Assembly (NCBI GenBank): GCA_003455605.1
Contig: DMQR01000178.1
Coordinates: 1 to 11,184 of the forward strand
Direction: 5' to 3'
DNA from: Cryomorphaceae bacterium
Lineage (GTDB): Bacteria > Bacteroidota > Bacteroidia > Flavobacteriales > Schleiferiaceae
DNA length: 11,184 nt
Part shown: positions 7,370 to 11,184 of the stretch, one piece after another
Layout of the letters: each line of letters opens with the position of its first letter
Numbering within the stretch: the first letter of the stretch is position 1
Program-made: the position numbers and the translations under genes
Notes under the pieces: generated by a model
Database searches by the model: none
Told to the model about the DNA's origin: nothing
The model's input: the letters and a program-made list of their open reading frames with translations, nothing else

Positions 7370-9010
7370 ATGTCGAATACAACAGAATCTTGGGGGTCAC
7401 GCGTTGGTCTGATCCTCGCTATGGCAGGAAATGCCGTAGGTCTCGGTAACTTTTTGCGTTTCCCTGTACAAGCCGTTCAAAACGGTGGTGGAACGTTTAT
7501 CATTCCTTACCTTGTCAGCTTCCTGCTCATGGGAATTCCATTGCTCTGGGTAGAGTGGTCGATGGGTAGATTTGGTGGCCGATTCGGCGATCACAGCACC
7601 CCTTTCATTTTGGACAACATGACGCACAAGCGTTTTTGGAAATATTTCGGGGTCTTCGGAATTTTCACCAACATGGGAGTCATGGCCTACTATACCTACA
7701 TCGAAAGCTGGACCTTGACTTACACCCTTAAATCTCTCAAGGGGGATTTCTTGGGTATGGATTTGGCTGGGCTAGATACTTTCTTCAATGGCTACGTTGA
7801 TCTAGGCTCTGGTATCAACTTCCCCGTATGGGCGTTGCTGGCCTTCCTCATTACTTTAAGTATCAACATTTATATTCTTTCACGTGGCCTGAGCGCGGGT
7901 ATTGAAAAAGTGGCAAAAATCGCCATGCCTATGCTCATCGGTTTTGGTGCCTTCCTCGCTATTATGTCTTGGACTACCGGTTCTACCGGTCGCTGTGAAG
8001 ATTGTTCCACTTTCGTAGGTTTGAACTTCTTGTGGGAACCTGATTTCACCACCCTTGCAAATCCAAAAATTTGGTTGGCGGCTGCCGGTCAGATCTTCTT
8101 CACTTTGAGTGTGGGGATGGGAACCATTCACTGTTACAGCTCTTACTTGAAACAAAAGGACGATATTGCCCTAAACGCTATGTCTGCCGGATGGATGAAC
8201 GGTTTTGTTGAGATTGTACTGGGTTCTGCAGTAGTAATCCCGATTGCCGTAGGTTACCTCGGCCTGGATTGGGTGGTAGAGAATGCCGGTTTTATGATGG
8301 CCTTCAAGACCATGCCATTCCTCTTCGACCAGTGGGGGAGTGTCCTTGCGGTAATCGCCGGGGTCGCCTGGTTCGGTCTATTGTTCTTCGCCGGAATTAC
8401 TTCTTCACTGGCCATGGGTACCCCATGGATGGGCTTCGTCCAAGATGAGTTCGGCTGGAGCAAGAACCGCAGCGCCATGCTATTAGGTATTGCCATCCTC
8501 GCTATGGGATTACCGACCATCTTCTTCTTTGAAAAAGGCGTCTTTGATGAATACGATTATTGGACAGGAACGGTGAGCCTAGTAATATTCGCTCTAGCCG
8601 AAGTAATTCTCTTCGCTTGGGTCTTCGGTATGGATAAGGGCTGGAAAGAAATCACTGACGGTGCAGATATGGATGTTCCGCGCATATATCGCCCCATTAT
8701 CAAATACGTCACGCCACTATTTATCGGAATCATTTTCCTCACTTCATTATTCAAACCTTTGAATGGAGAATTCTCCGATTGGTCTACGGCCTTCAACTCC
8801 CTATTTAGTGGACAAGGCTGGCCTTGGGCGAACGATAGCATTATAAATCAGATTTTCCATATCAATACTGGAGTTCAATGGGTGGCCGATGGTCATTTCA
8901 CCAACATGTTCTACGTAGATATGAGCCGCTTCTTCTTGCTGGCTTGTTTCTTCGCACTAGTGGCAATGGTGAAAGTAGCCTCTAACCGCCGTAAACGAAA
9001 CATATCCTAA
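7370..9010 (+). CDS. LeuT-like sodium:neurotransmitter symporter (NSS) family amino acid transporter
   Basis: A 546-residue inner-membrane, sodium-coupled importer with about twelve helices, close in motif to Aquifex LeuT. The TM1 block MAGNAVGLGNFLRFP carries the same residue numbers as LeuT: G20, N21, A22, V23, L25, G26 and N27 of the Na1, Na2 and substrate sites are all kept. V104 and Y108 are retained; F244, T245 and S247 match LeuT F253/T254/S256; A341, T344 and S345 match the Na2 set A351/T354/S355. N277 and E281 match N286 and E290, the acidic residue that makes bacterial members chloride independent. Two pocket positions differ: M250 for F259 and M349 for I359. A CEDC pair (209-212) lies in the loop before TM6, and about 60 extra residues sit between TM11 and TM12. 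A MetS-like small gene overlaps its stop. Substrate is probably a neutral, hydrophobic amino acid. Confidence 0.94.
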   Translation: MSNTTESWGSRVGLILAMAGNAVGLGNFLRFPVQAVQNGGGTFIIPYLVSFLLMGIPLLWVEWSMGRFGGRFGDHSTPFILDNMTHKRFWKYFGVFGIFTNMGVMAYYTYIESWTLTYTLKSLKGDFLGMDLAGLDTFFNGYVDLGSGINFPVWALLAFLITLSINIYILSRGLSAGIEKVAKIAMPMLIGFGAFLAIMSWTTGSTGRCEDCSTFVGLNFLWEPDFTTLANPKIWLAAAGQIFFTLSVGMGTIHCYSSYLKQKDDIALNAMSAGWMNGFVEIVLGSAVVIPIAVGYLGLDWVVENAGFMMAFKTMPFLFDQWGSVLAVIAGVAWFGLLFFAGITSSLAMGTPWMGFVQDEFGWSKNRSAMLLGIAILAMGLPTIFFFEKGVFDEYDYWTGTVSLVIFALAEVILFAWVFGMDKGWKEITDGADMDVPRIYRPIIKYVTPLFIGIIFLTSLFKPLNGEFSDWSTAFNSLFSGQGWPWANDSIINQIFHINTGVQWVADGHFTNMFYVDMSRFFLLACFFALVAMVKVASNRRKRNIS

Positions 9011-9153
9011 TGACCACATCAGCTTTAATCATGATCATTTTGACCCAAGGCACTGTCTTGGGAGCGACTATCTACTTCTTTCGAAAAGTGTTGAAGACAC
9101 CGGCGAAACCAGAACCGGATTCATTCAGCGAGAACGACAACGATCCAAAATAG
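9010..9153 (+). CDS. MetS-like small subunit of the NSS transporter (47 aa)
   Basis: This short gene begins at the A of the transporter's TAA stop (TAATG at 9008-9012) and encodes 47 residues ending at TAG 9151-9153. The protein is one N-terminal membrane helix, about residues 4-24 (SALIMIILTQGTVLGATIYF), then a basic FFRKVLKTPAK stretch and an acidic, proline-containing tail (PEPDSFSENDNDP). In Corynebacterium glutamicum the NSS carrier MetP needs the small membrane protein MetS to import methionine and alanine. Small proteins of that family share the T-S-A-I/L-I-M-M-I-I start and basic post-helix segment seen here. Position, one-base overlap and helix pattern make a subunit role the best reading. 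The length is below common gene-caller cut-offs. Family membership is from remembered consensus, not a database match. Confidence 0.82.
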   Translation: MTTSALIMIILTQGTVLGATIYFFRKVLKTPAKPEPDSFSENDNDPK

Positions 9154-9190
9154 GCTAGTAACTTTTAGTTTTTTATATCATTTGGCGGTC

Positions 9191-9247
9191 ACCTAGGAAG
9201 AATAGGCCCCATGGAATTATTGGGATTCTACTTAGGTTGATTTTTTT
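9191..9247 (+). terminator. Rho-independent terminator of the transporter operon
   Basis: ACCTAGGAAGAAT (9191-9203) pairs with ATTCTACTTAGGT (9225-9237) over 13 positions with one mismatch and one G-U. An inner CCCA/TGGG stem (9208-9211, 9221-9224) lies beyond a four-base bulge. TGA and seven Ts (9241-9247) follow. It lies 38 bases after the small-subunit stop and before the rpsU -7 box, so it insulates rpsU from the transporter operon. Confidence 0.65.
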
Positions 9248-9279
9248 CAACTTTATATCAGCGAATTAGAAAATCCGCT

Positions 9280-9287
9280 TACATTTG
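9280..9287 (+). promoter_or_regulatory. Putative rpsU promoter, -7 element TACATTTG
   Basis: TACATTTG is an exact match to the Bacteroidota -7 consensus TAnnTTTG. No TTG or TTTG is found at the expected distance upstream, so the -33 element is weak or absent. The start of transcription would fall near 9294, giving a leader of about 20 bases that holds little besides the ribosome binding site. The 10-mer TACATTTGCA recurs in the tRNA promoter. Confidence 0.55.
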
Positions 9288-9297
9288 CAACCCACAA

Positions 9298-9309
9298 AGA
9301 AAGGAGGTG
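9298..9309 (+). promoter_or_regulatory. Extended Shine-Dalgarno of rpsU
   Basis: AGAAAGGAGGTG is the complement of CACCTCCTTTCT, the usual 16S rRNA 3' tail in Bacteroidota as I recall it, over 12 bases. Five bases separate it from the ATG at 9315 (AAAGGAGGT to ATG is six). It fixes the start of rpsU. No other gene in the window has a comparable site at proper spacing. Confidence 0.85.
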
Positions 9310-9314
9310 TTACT

Positions 9315-9509
9315 ATGCTCGTAATTAATGTTAAAGAAGGTGAATCTATCGAACGTGCTCTGAAGCGGTACAAAAGAAAACACAGCTCAACGGGCGTAGT
9401 CCGTAAGCTTCGTAAAAATCGTTACCATACGAAACCGACCGAAGCGAAGCGTCGAATGAACGAAAAAGCGGCTTACGTTCAAGGTTTGCGTCAAGCTGAA
9501 CAAGAATAA
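9315..9509 (+). CDS. rpsU: Small ribosomal subunit protein bS21
   Basis: A 64-residue, very basic 30S protein that binds near the 3' end of 16S rRNA and the mRNA exit channel. The family block is IERALKRYKRKHSSTGVVRKLRKNR, followed by a C-terminal AAYVQGLRQAEQE typical of Bacteroidota bS21. The ATG at 9315 is chosen over an upstream in-frame alternative at 9285, because that would translate the Shine-Dalgarno and add non-conserved residues. Its near-perfect Shine-Dalgarno contrasts with the rest of the window. In Flavobacterium johnsoniae bS21 helps sequester the anti-Shine-Dalgarno, so ribosomes lacking it can use such sites; this suggests autogenous control here. It has its own -7 box and terminator, and is followed by xerC and hpf. 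Confidence 0.97.
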   Translation: MLVINVKEGESIERALKRYKRKHSSTGVVRKLRKNRYHTKPTEAKRRMNEKAAYVQGLRQAEQE

Positions 9510-9527
9510 GCGCTTCTTAAATACTTC

Positions 9528-9562
9528 AAAAAAACCCGGCTTTGGCTGGGTTTTTTGTTTTT
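9528..9562 (+). terminator. Rho-independent terminator of rpsU
   Basis: AAAAAACCCGGC (9529-9540), loop TTTG, and GCTGGGTTTTTT (9545-9556) form a 12-bp hairpin with one G-U pair. The right arm ends in six Ts and continues GTTTTT. It follows the rpsU stop by about 20 bases. The A-rich left side could let it work in reverse, though no convergent gene is present. Confidence 0.93.
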
Positions 9563-9585
9563 ACCCAAGTAGCGACTTACCTTTC
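9554..9585 (+). promoter_or_regulatory. Possible xerC-hpf promoter
   Basis: TTTG (9554-9557), inside the T-tract of the rpsU terminator, is 20 bases from TACCTTTC (9578-9585), one mismatch from TAnnTTTG. Transcription would begin at about the xerC ATG (9594), giving a leaderless or nearly leaderless mRNA, which agrees with the absence of a Shine-Dalgarno. Such degenerate matches are common, so this is tentative. Confidence 0.3.
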
Positions 9586-9593
9586 CTTTACTG

Positions 9594-10490
9594 ATGAAAA
9601 AGACCGACTATATTGCCCAATTTCTAGCATACCTCCAAGCGGAGAAACGTTTCAGTCGCCACACCTTGTTGGCTTATAAGAAGGAATTAGAGCGTTGGTC
9701 TGATTATCTTGCCACCGAAGTAGAAGTCTCAATATTCCAAGCCAACATCCAGCACGCCAAACGATTCGTAATCTGGCGCAGTAGACAAGGTATTACACCG
9801 CGAAGTGTGAATCGTACGCTCAGCACCTTGCGCTCCTTTTACAAATGGGGAATCCGTGAAGGCTTTATTAGCCAAAGTCCCGTGGAGTACATGCGAAGCT
9901 TGAAAACTCCCAAGAAGGTTATTATGAGCGTGCCGCGTGAAGATTTGAATGCTTTATTCAGCGATGTTGGTCGCTTTGAAGATGATTTTGTGGGTTCCAG
10001 GGACCAATTAATGCTTTTGCTTCTCTATGGACTCGGTCTACGAAAATCAGAACTCATTTCCCTTCGACCAACAGATTTCGATTGGTCCCGTCAGACAGTA
10101 CGCGTCATAGGTAAACGTAATAAGGAACGTCAGATTCCAATACCCAAGAGTATTTCTTCTTACTTCGATTTATATATGAAACGTAGGAACCAATTATTCC
10201 CCGAAAAGGCTCCTGAACTTTTATTGACGCTCAAGGGCAAAAAGCTCTATCCACAGCTTGTTTATAATCGGGTTTTGTTCTACCTTAAGAGTGCCACAAC
10301 GGTGGTGGACAAAAATCCTCATACACTACGGCATTCGTACGCCACGCATCTCCTAAATGCGGGAGTGGATATTAATACGGTTAAGGAGTTATTAGGTCAC
10401 GAAAGTCTGAGTTCGACCCAAGTGTATACAACGAGTACGTTTGAGGAACTTGCCAAAGTGTATAACCAGGCCCACCCCAAGGGGTCATAA
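9594..10490 (+). CDS. xerC: Tyrosine recombinase XerC/XerD family
   Basis: A 298-residue site-specific recombinase of Xer length. An N-terminal SAM-like core-binding domain (about residues 5-90, with KRFSRHTLLAYKKELERW) precedes the catalytic domain. The catalytic set is complete: R150 (GLGLRKSE), K174 (VIGKRNKER), H243 and R246 (HTLRHSYATHLLNAG), H269 (LLGHESLSSTQVY) and nucleophile Y278. Xer proteins resolve chromosome dimers at dif near the terminus in the cytosol. Its place between rpsU and hpf is a housekeeping position conserved in Bacteroidota, which argues against a phage or transposon integrase; no attachment-site repeats are seen. Whether it is the XerC or the XerD partner is not certain from sequence alone. 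No Shine-Dalgarno precedes the ATG; hpf follows after 12 bases. Confidence 0.92.
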   Translation: MKKTDYIAQFLAYLQAEKRFSRHTLLAYKKELERWSDYLATEVEVSIFQANIQHAKRFVIWRSRQGITPRSVNRTLSTLRSFYKWGIREGFISQSPVEYMRSLKTPKKVIMSVPREDLNALFSDVGRFEDDFVGSRDQLMLLLLYGLGLRKSELISLRPTDFDWSRQTVRVIGKRNKERQIPIPKSISSYFDLYMKRRNQLFPEKAPELLLTLKGKKLYPQLVYNRVLFYLKSATTVVDKNPHTLRHSYATHLLNAGVDINTVKELLGHESLSSTQVYTTSTFEELAKVYNQAHPKGS

Positions 10491-10502
10491 ATTTTTAACG
10501 CT

Positions 10503-10799
10503 ATGACAGTGAATATTCAGTCTGTAAATTTCAAAGCAAATGGCAAGTTGCTCACCTTTATCAAGGACCGCTTGCAGAAGACAACACATTTTTATGACCG
10601 AACCATTAGTACGGAGGTGTTCCTTAAAGTTGACAATAACCATTTGAGAGCTAATAAAATCGTTGAGATGCGAATGTCGATTCCTGGAAGTAAAATTGTA
10701 GTCAGTAAAGAGAGAAAATCTTTTGAAGAGGCTGCAGATTTGGCTATCGAAGTAATCATTCGACAGTTGAAAAAATACAAGACTAAACTTCGCGGCTAA
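10503..10799 (+). CDS. hpf: Ribosome hibernation promoting factor, short form (HPF/RaiA family)
   Basis: A 98-residue protein of the short HPF/YfiA type. It binds the 30S decoding region in stationary phase or starvation and stabilises inactive ribosomes. The beta-alpha-beta-beta-beta-alpha pattern can be followed: MTVNIQSVNFKA, a helix with KLLTFIKDRLQKTTHFY, strands FLKVDN, KIVEMRMSIPG and KIVVSKER, then the signature helix SFEEAADLAIEVIIRQLKKY with a basic end. The C-terminal dimerisation domain of long HPFs (about 180 residues) is absent. xerC ends 12 bases upstream and a strong terminator follows, so xerC-hpf is a two-gene unit. No Shine-Dalgarno is seen. Family identification is firm; HPF against YfiA function cannot be separated here. 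Confidence 0.93.
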   Translation: MTVNIQSVNFKANGKLLTFIKDRLQKTTHFYDRTISTEVFLKVDNNHLRANKIVEMRMSIPGSKIVVSKERKSFEEAADLAIEVIIRQLKKYKTKLRG

Positions 10800-10829
10800 T
10801 GCCCAAAAAACATGTCGTGAGATGAATTT

Positions 10830-10865
10830 AAAAAGTGAAGGTTAAGAGGCCTTCACTTTTTTTTT
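10830..10865 (+). terminator. Rho-independent terminator after hpf
   Basis: AAAAAGTGAAGG (10830-10841) and CCTTCACTTTTT (10850-10861) form a perfect 12-bp hairpin with an eight-base loop, followed by further Ts to 10865. It starts 31 bases after the hpf stop and separates xerC-hpf from the tRNA promoter. Confidence 0.95.
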
Positions 10866-10872
10866 GCTAGGT

Positions 10873-10903
10873 ATTGTTGGTATCAATCTCTTTACTACAT
10901 TTG
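10873..10903 (+). promoter_or_regulatory. Bacteroidota-type promoter of the tRNA cluster
   Basis: ATTG (10873-10876), exactly 19 bases, then TACATTTG (10896-10903) is a full match to the TTG-N19-TAnnTTTG consensus of the Bacteroidota housekeeping sigma factor. It lies just after the hpf terminator and 37 bases before the first tRNA. Transcription should begin near 10909. Confidence 0.85.
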
Positions 10904-10924
10904 CAGTCCGTTTTAGGGACGGAA

Positions 10925-10936
10925 GATCTTTGACAT
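10925..10936 (+). promoter_or_regulatory. boxA-like leader element before the tRNA genes
   Basis: GATCTTTGACAT resembles the boxA antitermination element (E. coli TGCTCTTTAACA) and the TTCTTTGA sequence seen in Bacteroidota rRNA leaders. It falls in the transcribed leader four bases before tRNA-Thr. A small TCCGT/ACGGA hairpin (10907-10911, 10919-10923) precedes it. This is a similarity judged by eye. Confidence 0.4.
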
Positions 10937-10940
10937 AAAA

Positions 10941-11014
10941 GCCGGTATAGCTCAGTTGGCCAGAGCACGTGATTTGTAATCTCGGGGTCGTCAGTTCGAA
11001 TCTGTCTACCGGCT
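10941..11014 (+). tRNA. tRNA-Thr (anticodon TGT)
   Basis: GCCGGTA (10941-10947) pairs with TACCGGC (11007-11013) as the acceptor stem and T11014 is the discriminator. The D arm is GCTC/GAGC, the anticodon loop is TTTGTAA with TGT, and the T loop is TTCGAAT. CCA is not encoded (TCAA follows). Two U-U mismatches are visible: 29-41 in the anticodon stem (CGTGA/TCTCG) and 50-64 in the T stem (GTCAG/CTGTC). All invariant positions are intact, so I read it as functional. Confidence 0.93.
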
Positions 11015-11055
11015 CAATTTTTTGCACTTATTGAAAGTGAGGTAAGTGCATTGCT

Positions 11056-11136
11056 GGGGGGATACTCAAGCGGCCAACGAGGACGGACTGTAAATCCGTT
11101 GGGAAACCTTCGCAGGTTCGAATCCTGCTCCCCCCA
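11056..11136 (+). tRNA. tRNA-Tyr (anticodon GTA)
   Basis: The acceptor stem GGGGGGA (11056-11062) pairs with TCCCCCC (11129-11135), and A11136 is the discriminator. The anticodon arm is ACGGA-CTGTAAA-TCCGT with GTA. It has the long variable arm of class II tRNAs (TTGGGAAACCTTC region) and a T arm GCAGG-TTCGAAT-CCTGC. CCA is not encoded. All stems are perfect. Confidence 0.97.
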
Positions 11137-11141
11137 CAACC

Positions 11142-11184
11142 GCGGAAGTAGCTCAGTTGGTAGAGCATCAGCCTTCCAAGCTGA
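11142..11184 (+). tRNA. tRNA-Gly (anticodon TCC), 3' truncated by the window end
   Basis: GCGGAAG-TA-GCTC-AGTTGGTA-GAGC-A-TCAGC-CTTCCAA-GCTGA is the 5' half of a tRNA with anticodon TCC. It is complete through the anticodon stem, whose arms pair perfectly, and the window ends there. It starts five bases after tRNA-Tyr, so both come from one transcript. By Bacteroidota synteny a tRNA-Thr/tuf/tRNA-Trp/secE region may follow, but that is outside the window. Confidence 0.92.

Noticed and set aside
9285..9314. Upstream alternative start for rpsU
   Set aside because: It would place the Shine-Dalgarno inside the coding region and add ten residues absent from bS21; ATG 9315 is at ideal spacing.
9594..10490. 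Phage or genomic-island integrase
   Set aside because: Length and motifs fit the Xer family, the neighbours are conserved housekeeping genes, and no flanking direct repeats or cargo are seen, although a tRNA cluster lies nearby.
1..11184. CRISPR array, insertion sequence or defence system
   Set aside because: No regularly spaced repeats, transposase-like frames or terminal inverted repeats are found; nearly all sequence is accounted for by housekeeping and transport genes.

Overview
The window reads as ordinary chromosome from a member of the Bacteroidota, most likely a marine or aquatic Flavobacteriales lineage. The evidence is a PurM of the long, divergent Bacteroidota type, promoter-like TTG/TTTG-N19/20-TAnnTTTG elements instead of sigma70 boxes, weak or badly spaced Shine-Dalgarno sequences on nearly every gene with a perfect one on rpsU alone, and the rpsU-xerC-hpf-tRNA order typical of that group. 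All genes recognised lie on the + strand. I see no phage, insertion sequence, CRISPR array or toxin/defence cassette.

Layout. (1) 1-2863: a tight translation/nucleotide run of purM (5' end outside the window), prfA overlapping it by one base, and pyrF one base after prfA. (2) 2928-5156: a sulfur pair, a TauE/SafE exporter followed by a three-domain CstB-like persulfide dioxygenase/pseudorhodanese/rhodanese, closed by a hairpin terminator at 5177-5204. (3) 5157-5363: a 207-base gap with that terminator and a second, T/A-flanked inverted repeat. (4) 5364-7300: a two-TM potassium channel with an RCK domain, then an RmlD-like short-chain reductase. (5) 7370-9153: a LeuT-like sodium-coupled amino acid transporter and, overlapping its stop codon, a 47-residue membrane protein resembling the MetS small subunit of MetP/MetS transporters, closed by a terminator at 9191-9247. 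(6) 9280-10865: rpsU with its own -7 element, a 12-base Shine-Dalgarno and its own terminator, then xerC and hpf ending in a 12-bp terminator. (7) 10873-11184: a well-formed promoter, a boxA-like leader and a tRNA cluster, Thr(TGT), Tyr(GTA) and Gly(TCC), the last cut by the window edge.

How they work together: purM and pyrF supply purine and pyrimidine nucleotides beside release factor 1. TauE and the CstB-like enzyme form a persulfide/sulfite disposal module. rpsU, hpf and the tRNAs are translation functions, and the strong RBS on rpsU fits the bS21 feedback model known from Flavobacterium. No clearly undescribed system is present. The items most worth a second look are the MetS-like micro-gene, the rpsU ribosome binding site, the altered substrate pocket of the transporter and the paired hairpins at 5177-5292.
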